From: Clostridium_F caseinilyticum
GTDB taxonomy: Bacteria; Bacillota; Clostridia; Clostridiales; Clostridiaceae
Length of the DNA stretch: 64,000 nucleotides
Reading direction: 5' to 3' (one strand)
Assembly (NCBI RefSeq): GCF_046127645.1
Contig: NZ_CP175919.1
Shown: piece after piece, positions 8,625 through 17,971 of the stretch
How the letters are laid out: each line of letters opens with the position of its first letter
How positions within the stretch are numbered: the first letter of the stretch is position 1
Translations under genes and position numbers: made by a program
Notes under the pieces: model-generated
What the model saw: only the letters and a program-made list of their open reading frames with translations
Told to the model about the DNA's origin: nothing
Databases searched by the model: none

Positions 8625-9632
8625 ATGGTTAAAGTTGCTATTAATGGATTTGGAAGAATAGGAAGAAATGTGTTTAAAGCGTTGGTTAAAAACTATAAAG
8701 ATCAACTACAAGTGGTAGCTATAAATGATTTAACAAGCCCAGCTACACTAGCTCATTTATTAAAATATGACAGTTTATATGGAAAATTTGATGGAACAGT
8801 AGAAGCTAAAGAAACTTCAATAGTAGTTAACGGAAATGAAATAAAAATATTTGCTGAAAGAGATCCAAAAAATATAGACTGGAATTCAACAGGAGCAGAA
8901 ATAGTAATAGAATCAACAGGTTTATTTACAGATGGAGAAAAAGCAAATGCTCATTTAGGTGGAACAGTTAAAAAAGTTTTAATTTCAGCACCAGCTAAAA
9001 ATGAAAACAAAACAATTGTTATGGGTGTTAACCATGAAGAATATGACCCAGCAAACCATAACATAATATCAAATGCATCTTGTACAACAAACTGTTTAGC
9101 ACCATTTGCTAAAGTTCTTGACGAAAATTTTGGAATAGAAGCAGGATTAATGACAACTATCCATGCATATACAGGAGATCAAAGAGTATTAGATGCTCCA
9201 CACAAAGATTTAAGAAGAGCAAGAGCTGCAGCAGAATCAATGATACCAACAACTACAGGAGCAGCTAAAGCAGTTGCATTAGTATTACCACAATTAAAAG
9301 GAAAATTAAACGGAATGGCTGTAAGGGTACCAACCCCAACAGTTTCATTAACAGACTTAGTTTTCACAGTTAAAAAAGATGTAACTGTAGAAGAAATTAA
9401 TGCAGCATTTAAAAAAGCAGCTGAAGGTGAATTAAAAGGAATATTAGGATATAGTGAAGAACCACTAGTATCAATCGACTACAGAGGAGATGAAAGATCT
9501 TCAATAGTTGATGCATTATCAACTAGTGTAATAGATAACAGATTAGTTAAAGTTGTTTCATGGTATGACAACGAATATGGCTATTCTCACAGATTAGCAG
9601 ACTTAACTAAATTTGTAGCTGATAGACTTTAA
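8625..9632 (+). CDS. gap: Glyceraldehyde-3-phosphate dehydrogenase
   Basis: NAD-dependent GAPDH, 335 aa, which converts glyceraldehyde-3-phosphate, NAD and phosphate to 1,3-bisphosphoglycerate. The Rossmann motif INGFGRIGRNVF (about 6-17) and the catalytic SNASCTTNCLAP (Cys near 151) are intact, as are TGAAKAV and the C-terminal SWYDNEYGYSHRL. SD AGGAGGT 6-8 nt upstream of the ATG. Codon choice is noticeably optimised (many AAC and CCA codons), as expected for a very highly expressed gene. A structured repeat and then a terminator follow, so gap is probably transcribed mainly with cggR and apart from pgk. Confidence 0.97.
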   Translation: MVKVAINGFGRIGRNVFKALVKNYKDQLQVVAINDLTSPATLAHLLKYDSLYGKFDGTVEAKETSIVVNGNEIKIFAERDPKNIDWNSTGAEIVIESTGLFTDGEKANAHLGGTVKKVLISAPAKNENKTIVMGVNHEEYDPANHNIISNASCTTNCLAPFAKVLDENFGIEAGLMTTIHAYTGDQRVLDAPHKDLRRARAAAESMIPTTTGAAKAVALVLPQLKGKLNGMAVRVPTPTVSLTDLVFTVKKDVTVEEINAAFKKAAEGELKGILGYSEEPLVSIDYRGDERSSIVDALSTSVIDNRLVKVVSWYDNEYGYSHRLADLTKFVADRL

Positions 9633-9634
9633 TA

Positions 9635-9766
9635 TAAACAGAGTTCTTGGCTTCAGAGGGAGTTTTACCCCCTCTAAAGCTTAGAAATCGTTATCCAGGG
9701 ACGTACCCGCTCTTTATTCCCACTTTTAAGAAGATGGGAGTATTAGAGCGGGTAGTCATCGGATAA
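9635..9766 (+). repeat. Structured intergenic repeat, copy B
   Basis: Homologue of the element at 5556-5688, again beginning right after a stop codon. A first hairpin (AGAGGG/CCCTCT, 9655-9676) is followed by a nested structure: outer stem TTATCC (9691-9696) / GGATAA (9761-9766), middle stem CCCGCTCT (9706-9713) / AGAGCGGG (9745-9752), and apical stem TCCCA (9718-9722) / TGGGA (9735-9739). Compared with copy A, TTATCC/GGATAA is TTATCT/AGATAA and TCCCA/TGGGA is TTCCA/TGGAA, so changes are compensatory. Confidence 0.75.
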
Positions 9767-9829
9767 AAAAAGTATAGAGGATACTTTTAGTTAGAATATA
9801 ATTTAATAATTAAAAGTTCTCCTTTTATA

Positions 9830-9867
9830 AAAAAGGTTTGGTTTCTCTATAATTCCAAACCTTTTTT
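9830..9867 (+). terminator. Terminator after gap
   Basis: A 12-bp stem AAAAAGGTTTGG (9830-9841) / CCAAACCTTTTT (from 9855) runs into T residues. It splits the glycolytic cluster between gap and pgk. Confidence 0.85.
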
Positions 9868-9949
9868 ACACATTATTAATATTGAGTTAAAGATCTTGAT
9901 TTAATATAGTATTATAAAAAATAATTTTTTTATAAAGGTGTAGTAAATA

Positions 9950-9979
9950 TTGACATTATTATAGCAAAAAAGCTAAAAT
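9950..9979 (+). promoter_or_regulatory. Promoter of pgk-tpiA-gpmI-eno
   Basis: Consensus -35 TTGACA (9950-9955) and -10 TAAAAT (9974-9979) with 18 nt between, about 80 nt upstream of pgk and after the gap terminator. No CggR-type GGGAC repeats are seen here. Confidence 0.6.
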
Positions 9980-10059
9980 AGAATAAGATAGTATAGCATA
10001 AATGGATTAATTGTATATACTAAATAACCCCAATAATATTAAATAAGAGGTGGATGTCA

Positions 10060-11256
10060 ATGAATTATAACAAAAAAAGTATAGAAGATATAGATGTAAA
10101 AAATAAAAAAGTATTAGTAAGATGTGACTTTAATGTACCATTAAATGAAGGAAAAATAACAGATGAAAATAGATTAGTAGGAGCCCTTCCAACTATTAAA
10201 TATTTAATGGAAAAAGGTGCGAAAATTATACTTTGCTCACACATGGGAAAACCAAAGGGAGAACCTAAAAAAGAACTTTCATTATTACCAGTAGCTAAAA
10301 GATTATCAGAAATGTTAAATAAAGAAGTAATATTTGCAGATGACGATAATGTAGTTGGTGAAAATGCTAAAAAAGCAGTAGAAGATATGAAAGATGGAGA
10401 TATAGTATTACTACAAAACACTAGATATAGAAAAGAAGAAACTAAAAATGAAGAAATTTTTTCTAAAGAATTAGCTTCTCTTGCAGATGTATTTGTAAAT
10501 GATGCCTTTGGAACAGCTCATAGAGCTCATTGCTCAACAGTAGGTGTTACACATTATTTAAAAGAAGCTGCTTGCGGATATTTAATACAAAAAGAATTAA
10601 AATTCTTAGGAAATGCAGTGGAAACACCAGAAAGACCATTTGTAGCAATATTAGGTGGAGCAAAAGTTTCAGATAAAATAAATGTTATAAATAATTTATT
10701 AGATAAAGTAGATACATTAATAATAGGTGGAGGAATGGGATATACATTCTTAAAATCTCTAGGATATACTGTAGGAGATTCTTTATTAGAAGAAGATAAA
10801 GTAGAATATGCAAAAGAAATGATAAATAAAGCAAAAGAAAAAGGTGTAAATTTCTTATTGCCAGTAGATATTACTATAGCAGATAGATTTGATAAAGATG
10901 CAGAACCTATTGTAACTGAAGATCAAAATGTTAAAGAAGGATATATGGGATTAGACATAGGATCTAAAACAGCAAAAATATATGCAGATGCTATAAAATC
11001 AGCAAAAACAGTAATATGGAATGGACCTATGGGTGTTTTTGAATTTAAAAACTTCGCAAATGGAACTATAGAAGTAGCTAAAGCTATGGCAGATTCTGAT
11101 GCTGTAACAATAATAGGCGGGGGAGACAGTGCAGCAGCAGTAAACATTTTTGGATTTGGAGATAAAATGTCTCATATTTCTACAGGCGGAGGAGCTTCTC
11201 TAGAATTCTTAGAAGGAAAAGAACTACCAGGAATAGCAGCTCTTAACGATAAATAA
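10060..11256 (+). CDS. pgk: Phosphoglycerate kinase
   Basis: Transfers the acyl phosphate of 1,3-bisphosphoglycerate to ADP; 398 aa from the ATG at 10060. An in-frame ATG at 10054 is nearly fused to the SD AGAGGTGG (10046-10052), so the second ATG is preferred. The N-domain carries the signature VLVRCDFNVPLNEGKI and the substrate-binding SHMGKPKGEP; the C-domain has the nucleotide-binding GGAKVSDKI, GGGMGYTFL and the C-terminal IIGGGDSAAAV and STGGGASLEFLEG. Full length and intact. tpiA follows 47 nt downstream. Confidence 0.97.
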   Translation: MNYNKKSIEDIDVKNKKVLVRCDFNVPLNEGKITDENRLVGALPTIKYLMEKGAKIILCSHMGKPKGEPKKELSLLPVAKRLSEMLNKEVIFADDDNVVGENAKKAVEDMKDGDIVLLQNTRYRKEETKNEEIFSKELASLADVFVNDAFGTAHRAHCSTVGVTHYLKEAACGYLIQKELKFLGNAVETPERPFVAILGGAKVSDKINVINNLLDKVDTLIIGGGMGYTFLKSLGYTVGDSLLEEDKVEYAKEMINKAKEKGVNFLLPVDITIADRFDKDAEPIVTEDQNVKEGYMGLDIGSKTAKIYADAIKSAKTVIWNGPMGVFEFKNFANGTIEVAKAMADSDAVTIIGGGDSAAAVNIFGFGDKMSHISTGGGASLEFLEGKELPGIAALNDK

Positions 11257-11303
11257 AAAAGAGAATAAGTATACCTATAAAATATATTGGAGCGTGATTT
11301 AAA

Positions 11304-12050
11304 ATGAGAACAGCTATAATAGCAGGAAACTGGAAAATGAACAAAACTGTAAAAGAGGCAGTAGAATTAGTTAAAGAATTAAAACCACTTGTTAAAGATG
11401 CAAAATGTGATGTAGTTGTATGTCCAACTTATGTATGTCTTCTAGCCGTATTAGAAGAAGTTAAAGGAAGTAATATAAAAGTAGGTGCACAAAACATGCA
11501 TTTTGAGGAGAATGGAGCTTACACAGGTGAAATCTCACCTAAAATGTTAGAAGAACTAGGAGTTCATTATGTAATTATAGGACATAGTGAAAGAAGACAA
11601 TACTTTAATGAAACAGATGAAACTGTAAATAAAAAAGTAAAAAAAGCATTTGAACATAACTTAATTCCAATAGTTTGTTGTGGAGAAAGCTTAGAACAAA
11701 GAGAAGGGAACGTAACAGAAAAAGTTTTAGAAGGACAAATAAAAGTTGACTTAAAAGAATTAAGTAAAGAACAAGTAGAAAAATTAGTTATAGCATATGA
11801 ACCAATTTGGGCTATAGGAACAGGAAAAACTGCTACAGATGAACAAGCAAATGAAACTATAGGATATATAAGAAGCGTAGTAAAATCTATGTATGGTGAA
11901 GATGTTGCAAGTAAAGTAAGAATCCAATATGGCGGTTCTGTTAAACCTGGTACTATCAAAGCTCAAATGGCTAAAGAAGAGATTGATGGTGCTCTAGTAG
12001 GTGGCGCAAGCTTAAAAGCAGAAGATTTTTCAGCTATAGTAAATTTTTAA
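11304..12050 (+). CDS. tpiA: Triosephosphate isomerase
   Basis: Interconverts dihydroxyacetone phosphate and glyceraldehyde-3-phosphate, 248 aa TIM barrel. The active-site residues are visible: Lys in IAGNWKMNKT (about 6-15), His in IIGHSERRQ (about 92-100), Glu in AYEPIWAIGTGKTA (about 164-177) and the phosphate loop YGGSVKPG. SD TTGGAG, 8 nt before the ATG. It lies between pgk and gpmI in the usual glycolytic order. Confidence 0.97.
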   Translation: MRTAIIAGNWKMNKTVKEAVELVKELKPLVKDAKCDVVVCPTYVCLLAVLEEVKGSNIKVGAQNMHFEENGAYTGEISPKMLEELGVHYVIIGHSERRQYFNETDETVNKKVKKAFEHNLIPIVCCGESLEQREGNVTEKVLEGQIKVDLKELSKEQVEKLVIAYEPIWAIGTGKTATDEQANETIGYIRSVVKSMYGEDVASKVRIQYGGSVKPGTIKAQMAKEEIDGALVGGASLKAEDFSAIVNF

Positions 12051-12136
12051 AATTAACAAGTGACAGGCTATAAATTACAAATTATTTCATATTAGCACTT
12101 CTCATTTGCGTATTTTAATGAGATTTGGAGGTAAAA

Positions 12137-13669
12137 ATGAGTAAAAAGCCAGTAGTTTTAATGATATTAGATGGATTTGGATTAACAAATAAGGTTGATG
12201 GCAATGCAGTATCAGCAGCTAATAAACCTAATTTAGATAATATATTAAAAAAATATCCGCATACTCAATTAGGTGCCAGTGGAATGGATGTAGGTCTTCC
12301 AGAAGGCCAAATGGGTAATTCAGAAGTTGGACATTTAAATATAGGGGCAGGAAGAATAGTATATCAATCCCTTACTAAAATAACAAAATCTATTTCTGAT
12401 GGAGATTTTTTTGAAAATGCAGCTTTAAATAAAGCCATAGAAAATGTAAAGAAAAATAACTCAACACTACATCTTTTAGGTCTTTTATCACCAGGTGGAG
12501 TACATTCTCATACAGAACATTTAAAAGGATTAATAAAATTAGCAAAAGAAAAAGATATTAAAAAAGTGTATATTCACGCATTTTTAGATGGAAGAGATGT
12601 AGCCCCATCATCAGCTAAAGAATATATAGAAGACATAGAAAACTATATGAATGAAATTGGTTTAGGTGAAATAGCTACAATATCAGGTAGATACTATGCT
12701 ATGGATAGAGATAAAAGATGGGAAAGGGTACAGCTTTCTTACAATGCCATTGTATTAGGAAAAGGTGAAGAGGTTAATTCAGCAGTAGAAGGTTTGGAAA
12801 AATCTTATAGAGATAATAAAACTGACGAATTTGTTTTACCATCAGTAGTATTAAAAGAAGGAAAACCTAAAGCAAAAATAGAAAATAAAGATTCAGTAAT
12901 ATTCTTTAATTTTAGACCAGATAGAGCTAGAGAACTTACAAGAGCTATAAATGATAAAGTATTTGATGGTTTTGAAAGAGAAACTTTAGATTTAACTTAT
13001 GTTACTATGACAGAATATGATAGTACATTAGAAAATGTAGAAGTAGCTTTTCCACCAGAACATTTGAATAATACTTTAGGAGAATATGTAAGCAAAAATG
13101 GCAAAAAACAATTAAGAATTGCTGAAACAGAAAAATATGCTCATGTTACTTTTTTCTTTAATGGTGGAGTAGAAGAACCAAATGAAGGAGAAGATAGAGT
13201 TTTAGTTCCATCCCCTAAAGTAGCAACTTATGATATGCAACCAGAAATGAGTGCAGATGAAGTTACAGATAAACTTTTAGGAAAACTAGATGAAGATAAA
13301 TATGATATGGTAATATTAAACTTTGCTAATCCAGATATGGTAGGCCATACAGGAGTGCTTGAAGCAGCAAAGAAAGCTATAGAAACTGTAGACAAATGCT
13401 TAGGTAAAATAGTTAACAAAGTATTAGAAAAAGATGGAACAGTATTTATTACAGCTGACCATGGAAATTCAGAAGAAATGATAGACTATTCTACAGGGAA
13501 ACCTATGACTGCTCATACAACAAACCCAGTACCATTTATGTATGTATCTAATAATAGTAAAAAGCTAAGAGAAGATGGTGAATTAGCAGATATAGCACCA
13601 ACAATGCTACAAGTTATGAATCTTTCTAAGCCATCTGAAATGACAGGGAATAGTCTTATTAAAGAATAG
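12137..13669 (+). CDS. gpmI: Cofactor-independent phosphoglycerate mutase
   Basis: 2,3-bisphosphoglycerate-independent, Mn-dependent mutase, 510 aa. The start is the ATG at 12137, 4 nt after SD GGAGGT (12127-12132); an in-frame TTG at 12125 is part of the SD region. Alkaline phosphatase-superfamily metal motifs are present: VLMILDGFGLT at the N-terminus, the catalytic Ser in GQMGNSEVGHLNIGAGR near residue 62, HAFLDGRDV, FFNFRPDRARE, NFANPDMVGHTG and FITADHGNSE. It converts 3-phosphoglycerate to 2-phosphoglycerate for the enolase encoded 52 nt downstream. Confidence 0.97.
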   Translation: MSKKPVVLMILDGFGLTNKVDGNAVSAANKPNLDNILKKYPHTQLGASGMDVGLPEGQMGNSEVGHLNIGAGRIVYQSLTKITKSISDGDFFENAALNKAIENVKKNNSTLHLLGLLSPGGVHSHTEHLKGLIKLAKEKDIKKVYIHAFLDGRDVAPSSAKEYIEDIENYMNEIGLGEIATISGRYYAMDRDKRWERVQLSYNAIVLGKGEEVNSAVEGLEKSYRDNKTDEFVLPSVVLKEGKPKAKIENKDSVIFFNFRPDRARELTRAINDKVFDGFERETLDLTYVTMTEYDSTLENVEVAFPPEHLNNTLGEYVSKNGKKQLRIAETEKYAHVTFFFNGGVEEPNEGEDRVLVPSPKVATYDMQPEMSADEVTDKLLGKLDEDKYDMVILNFANPDMVGHTGVLEAAKKAIETVDKCLGKIVNKVLEKDGTVFITADHGNSEEMIDYSTGKPMTAHTTNPVPFMYVSNNSKKLREDGELADIAPTMLQVMNLSKPSEMTGNSLIKE

Positions 13670-13721
13670 ATAAACTATATTTAAGATAAAATAATTTTTT
13701 TAAAAATAAGGAGGACCCAAC

Positions 13722-15017
13722 ATGAAAAATTATATTGAAATAGTAGATGTATATGCAAGACAAATCTTAGATTCAAGATGCAATCCTACAGTAGAAGTAG
13801 AAGTAGAATTAGAAGACGGAACAGTAGGAACAGCAGCAGTTCCATCAGGAGCTTCTACAGGAGCTTTCGAAGCAGTTGAATTAAGAGATGGAGATAAATC
13901 TAAATATTTAGGTAAAGGTGTTTTAAAAGCTGTAGATAATGTAAACACTATAATAGCAGATGAACTTGTTGGAATGAATGTTTTAGATCAAGTAGCTATT
14001 GATAAAACTATGATAGAATTAGATGGAACAGATAATAAAGCAAAACTAGGTGCAAATGCAATGCTAGGAGTATCTTTAGCTTGTGCAAGAGCTGCAGCTC
14101 AAGCATTAGGAATGAGCTTATACCAATACATAGGAGGAGTAAATGCGAAAGTTTTACCAGTACCTATGATGAACATAATTAATGGTGGAAAACACGCAGA
14201 TAACAATGTTGACCTTCAAGAATTCATGATAATGCCAGTAGGAGCTCCTTCTTTTAGCGAAGCTTTAAGAATGTGTTCAGAAGTATATCATGCATTAAAA
14301 TCAACATTAAAATCACAAGGATATGATACAGGAGTAGGTGACGAAGGCGGATTTGCTCCAAACTTAAAATCAAACGAAGAAGCTATAGTAGTTATAATAG
14401 AAGCTATAAAAAAAGCTGGATATACTCCAGGAAAAGATATATTCATAGCTTTAGACCCAGCTTCATCAGAAATATTTGAAGATGGAAAATATAACTTAGC
14501 AGGAGAAGGAAGAGTGTTAACTCCAGAAGAAATGGCAAACTACTATGTAGAATTAGCAGAAAAATACCCAATAATCTCTATAGAAGATGGTATGGCAGAA
14601 GAAGATTGGGATGGTTGGAAAATCCTTACTGAAAAAATAGGAAACAAAGTTCAATTAGTAGGAGACGATTTATTCGTTACAAATACTGAAAGATTAGCTA
14701 AAGGAATAAAATTGGGAGTTGCAAACTCAATTCTTATAAAACTTAACCAAATAGGAACATTAACAGAAACATTAAATGCTATAGAAATGGCAGAAAGAGC
14801 TGGATACACAGCAGTAGTATCTCATAGATCAGGAGAAACTGAAGATACAACAATAGCTGACTTAGTTGTCGCTGTAAATGCAGGACAAATAAAAACAGGT
14901 GCTCCGGCAAGATCAGAAAGAGTTGCTAAATACAATCAATTATTAAGAATAGAAGAAGAACTTAATGATATGGGAGAATACAGAGGATTAAAAGCATTCT
15001 ACAATATCAATAAATAA
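13722..15017 (+). CDS. eno: Enolase
   Basis: Dehydrates 2-phosphoglycerate to phosphoenolpyruvate; 431 aa. The N-terminal domain has RQILDSRCNPTVEVEV and the mobile loop GASTGAFEAVELRDGD. The barrel carries metal ligands in ALDPASSE, SIEDGMAEEDWDGW and VGDDLFVTN, the catalytic Lys in ILIKLNQIGTLTET, and SHRSGETEDTTIADL. The C-terminal RIEEEL is typical. SD AGGAGG precedes the ATG. It is the last gene of the operon and is followed by a terminator and a decayed copy of the intergenic repeat. Confidence 0.97.
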   Translation: MKNYIEIVDVYARQILDSRCNPTVEVEVELEDGTVGTAAVPSGASTGAFEAVELRDGDKSKYLGKGVLKAVDNVNTIIADELVGMNVLDQVAIDKTMIELDGTDNKAKLGANAMLGVSLACARAAAQALGMSLYQYIGGVNAKVLPVPMMNIINGGKHADNNVDLQEFMIMPVGAPSFSEALRMCSEVYHALKSTLKSQGYDTGVGDEGGFAPNLKSNEEAIVVIIEAIKKAGYTPGKDIFIALDPASSEIFEDGKYNLAGEGRVLTPEEMANYYVELAEKYPIISIEDGMAEEDWDGWKILTEKIGNKVQLVGDDLFVTNTERLAKGIKLGVANSILIKLNQIGTLTETLNAIEMAERAGYTAVVSHRSGETEDTTIADLVVAVNAGQIKTGAPARSERVAKYNQLLRIEEELNDMGEYRGLKAFYNINK

Positions 15018-15031
15018 TAATTGCTAAAGGG

Positions 15032-15059
15032 GGACTACTCATAACTTGAGTAGTCCTTT
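15032..15059 (+). terminator. Terminator after eno
   Basis: GGACTACTC (15032-15040) pairs perfectly with GAGTAGTCC (15048-15056), followed by TTTA. Confidence 0.75.
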
Positions 15060-15079
15060 AATATATAAGGCTTTATAAA

Positions 15080-15117
15080 AAGATTGAAGTATTAGAGTAG
15101 GTAGTTATCGAATAAAA
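15080..15117 (+). repeat. Structured intergenic repeat, degenerate copy C (3' part)
   Basis: The stretch with AGAT.G.AGTATTAGAG.GGGTAGT.ATCG.ATAAAA is recognisably the last ~38 bp of copies A and B, with several substitutions and without the 5' hairpins. As in copies A and B it stands downstream of a highly expressed operon. Confidence 0.45.
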
Positions 15118-15164
15118 AATTAATTATTAGAGTATAAATAAGAAAAACAGCTAAAGCTAAGTCG

Positions 15165-15193
15165 TTGTGTTACTGATAATTATGTGTTAAAAT
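15165..15193 (+). promoter_or_regulatory. Putative secG promoter
   Basis: TTGTGT (15165-15170) and TAAAAT (15188-15193) with 17-nt spacing, about 80 nt before secG. Confidence 0.45.
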
Positions 15194-15272
15194 AGTTTTG
15201 TATATTGTGTATTAAATGGGAAAATTATAACAGTAAAGATATATAATCTTTTACATATTAGGAGGATAAAAA

Positions 15273-15506
15273 ATGCATATATTTTCAATAATATTATTAA
15301 CTATAGTTTCAATAGTATTAATAGTAGTAGTTTTAATGCAGCCTAGTAAAACTAATGGATTAAGTGGTTTTATGGGTGGAGGTTCAGAAACTTTTTATTC
15401 AAAAAATAGAACTAGAACTTCTGAATCAGTATTATCAAGGATTACAGTAATAAGTGCTATATTATTTGCTATTATAGTATTAGCACAAAATTTATTAGCT
15501 AAATAA
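15273..15506 (+). CDS. secG: Preprotein translocase subunit SecG
   Basis: Small membrane subunit of the SecYEG channel, 77 aa. Two hydrophobic helices (about 3-24 and 54-74) are separated by the diagnostic loop MQPSKTNGLSGFMGGGSETF. SD AGGAGG at 15260-15265. Its position between eno and rnr is the common Firmicute arrangement secG-rnr-smpB. A terminator lies between it and rnr. Confidence 0.93.
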   Translation: MHIFSIILLTIVSIVLIVVVLMQPSKTNGLSGFMGGGSETFYSKNRTRTSESVLSRITVISAILFAIIVLAQNLLAK

Positions 15507-15533
15507 TAAAACTTAAAAGAGTATGAATTTAAT

Positions 15534-15570
15534 TAGCTGTTTAATGTGAATAATTAACAGCTATTTTTTT
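15534..15570 (+). terminator. Terminator of secG
   Basis: TAGCTGTT and AACAGCTA form an 8-bp stem followed by seven T residues. Confidence 0.85.
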
Positions 15571-15715
15571 ATAAAAATTTATAAAAAGTTTTAATTAATT
15601 AGTGGATAAATTTGCTATTATATAAATAACATATAAAAATCATTAATCTTATTATAAAAAATAGATTAATGATTAGAATATATGTTATAAGCCTTTAATT
15701 AGTAGGAGGGATTTT

Positions 15716-17902
15716 ATGAGTATAAGAGAAACAATATTAGCTTTTATGGAAGAACAGGCATATAAACCTATGAATATAAAAGAACTAAAGCAAGTCTTTG
15801 GAGTAAGTAAACATGAATATAGGGATTTTCAAAAAATGCTAAAAGATATGGAAAAGGATGGACAAATAGTTAAAACCAGAACAGAGCATTATGGTATACC
15901 AGCCAGAATGGGATTAGTTTTAGGAAAGCTTCAAGGGCACCAAAAGGGATATGGATTTGTTATACCTGAAGAGGAAAGAGAAGATATTTTTATACCATCA
16001 TCTAGCATGAACGGAGCTATGCATAATGATAGAGTTTTGGGTAAAATTACTAAAGAATCAGCAAATGGTAGAAGGTGCGAAGGTGAAATAATAAGAATAT
16101 TAGAAAGAGGAAATAAGACAGTTATAGGTGTATATGAGGATAGTAAAAATTTTGGATTTGTAGTTTCTGATGATAAAAAGATATATCAAGATATATTTAT
16201 ACCAAAGGGAGATAAGAATGGAGCAAAAACAGGTCAGATAGTTATAGCAGAAATTGTAACCTACCCAGAAAAAAGAAGAAATCCAGAAGGAAGAATTATA
16301 GAGATATTAGGATATAAGGAAGATAAAGGAATAGATATATTAACTATAATTAAGAAGAATAAATTGCCAGAAGAATTTCCACCAAAGGTACAAAGTTATG
16401 CAGATAACATATCAGAAGCAATTCCAGAAGAAGAGTATAAAAAAAGAGAAGATTTAAGAGATTTAACTATTGTTACTATAGATGGAGAAGATGCTAAAGA
16501 TTTGGACGATGCTATATCTTTAGAAAAATTATCTAACGGAAACTATTATTTAGGAGTACATATAGCAGATGTATCTCATTATGTAAAAGAAAAAAATCCA
16601 TTAGATAAAGAAGCATTAAAAAGAGCAACTTCAGTATATCTTATAGATAGAGTAATACCAATGCTACCTAAAAAGCTTTCTAACGGAATATGCAGTTTAA
16701 ATCCTAAAATAGACAGATTAACTTTAAGTTGTTTTATGGAAATAGATAAAAGTGGTAAGGTAGTGGATCATAAAATAGTAGAAAGTATAATAAAAACTAC
16801 TGCAAGAATGACTTATACTGATGTAACTAAAATACTAAGAGATGAAGACCAAGAAACCATAAATAAATATAGTAATTTAGTAGACTTTTTTAAACTTATG
16901 GAACAGCTTTGCAAAATACTTTATAATAAAAGATTAAAAAGAGGAGCTATAGATTTTGATTTTGAGGAATGTAAAATAATATTAGATGAAAAAGGTAAAC
17001 CAATAGAAATAAAACCTTATGAAAGAGCCATAGCAAATAGGATAATAGAAGAATTTATGCTTGTCTGTAATGAAACTATAGCAGAGCATATGTTCTGGTC
17101 AAATTTACCTTTTGTATATAGAATACACGAGGACCCAGATGAAGAAAAATTAATGCATTTTAATGAGTTTGTTCATAACTTAGGCTATGTTATAAGATGG
17201 AACAATGATATTCATCCGAAATCATTACAAAGTATTATAGAAAAGGTAAAAGGAGAAAAAGAAGAGACTGTAGTTAGTACATTACTTTTACGATCATTAA
17301 AACAAGCAAGATATTCTCCAGAATGTATAGGGCACTTTGGATTAGCTGCAAGATATTACTGTCACTTTACTTCACCAATAAGAAGATATCCAGACCTTAT
17401 TATACACAGAATAATAAAAGAATATATAAATGGACAGATTGATGATAATAGAGCTGTAAGGCTTACAAAAGAAGTAGAATATGCTTCTAAACAATCTTCA
17501 GAAATGGAAAGAGTAGCTCAAGAAGCTGAAAGAGAAGTAGATGATTTAAAGAAAGCAGAATATATGAGTGAGAGAATAGGAGAAGAATATGAAGGAATAA
17601 TATCCTCAGTAACTAATTTTGGAATGTTTGTAGAACTGCCAAATACAATAGAAGGATTAGTTCATATAAGTACATTATCTGATGATTATTATATATATGA
17701 TGAAAGACGATTAAGTTTAATTGGAGAAGCTAGTAAAAATATATATAGATTAGGTGATGCAGTAAAAGTTAAAGTTTCCAAAGTAGATTTATTTAGTCAC
17801 GAAATATACTTTGATATTATAAAAGAAGATGCAGAAAATGAAAATAATGAAGAAGAAGCTAAAACAGTAGAAGAAATAGAAAAAGATATTACAAACTTAT
17901 AA
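15716..17902 (+). CDS. rnr: Ribonuclease R
   Basis: Processive 3'-5' hydrolytic exoribonuclease of the RNB family, 728 aa, which degrades structured RNA and, with SmpB/tmRNA, non-stop mRNA. Order of domains: N-terminal winged helix (about 1-60), two cold-shock/OB domains (QGHQKGYGFVIPEE near 77 and NFGFVVSDD near 143), the RNB catalytic domain with the acidic cluster DGEDAKDLDDAIS near 257-269, and an S1 domain (EYEGIISSVTNFGMFVEL near 621). The tail is acidic, without the Lys-rich end of E. coli RNase R. SD AGGAGGG. It shares the chromosomal neighbourhood with smpB and ssrA, the other rescue components. Confidence 0.95.
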   Translation: MSIRETILAFMEEQAYKPMNIKELKQVFGVSKHEYRDFQKMLKDMEKDGQIVKTRTEHYGIPARMGLVLGKLQGHQKGYGFVIPEEEREDIFIPSSSMNGAMHNDRVLGKITKESANGRRCEGEIIRILERGNKTVIGVYEDSKNFGFVVSDDKKIYQDIFIPKGDKNGAKTGQIVIAEIVTYPEKRRNPEGRIIEILGYKEDKGIDILTIIKKNKLPEEFPPKVQSYADNISEAIPEEEYKKREDLRDLTIVTIDGEDAKDLDDAISLEKLSNGNYYLGVHIADVSHYVKEKNPLDKEALKRATSVYLIDRVIPMLPKKLSNGICSLNPKIDRLTLSCFMEIDKSGKVVDHKIVESIIKTTARMTYTDVTKILRDEDQETINKYSNLVDFFKLMEQLCKILYNKRLKRGAIDFDFEECKIILDEKGKPIEIKPYERAIANRIIEEFMLVCNETIAEHMFWSNLPFVYRIHEDPDEEKLMHFNEFVHNLGYVIRWNNDIHPKSLQSIIEKVKGEKEETVVSTLLLRSLKQARYSPECIGHFGLAARYYCHFTSPIRRYPDLIIHRIIKEYINGQIDDNRAVRLTKEVEYASKQSSEMERVAQEAEREVDDLKKAEYMSERIGEEYEGIISSVTNFGMFVELPNTIEGLVHISTLSDDYYIYDERRLSLIGEASKNIYRLGDAVKVKVSKVDLFSHEIYFDIIKEDAENENNEEEAKTVEEIEKDITNL

Positions 17903-17927
17903 ATTAAAACATTATATAATAATAGAA

Positions 17928-17971
17928 GAGGGTATCTCAAAATAAAATTAAAGCTATTTTGAAGTACCCTC
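17928..17971 (+). terminator. Hairpin after rnr
   Basis: GAGGGTA (17928-17934) pairs with TACCCTC (17965-17971) and the stem continues inward with CAAAATA/TATTTTG. The following U-tract is poor, so termination strength is uncertain. Confidence 0.6.

Noticed and set aside
10054..10059. Upstream ATG of pgk (and similar early in-frame starts for cggR, gpmI, flagellin, alr, EIIA and others)
   Set aside because: These starts overlap or precede the Shine-Dalgarno; the next start in frame has proper spacing and matches the family N-terminus.
15080..15117. A known riboswitch class for the element after eno
   Set aside because: It matches only the other two copies of the local repeat and no riboswitch motif I know; it lies downstream, not upstream, of genes.
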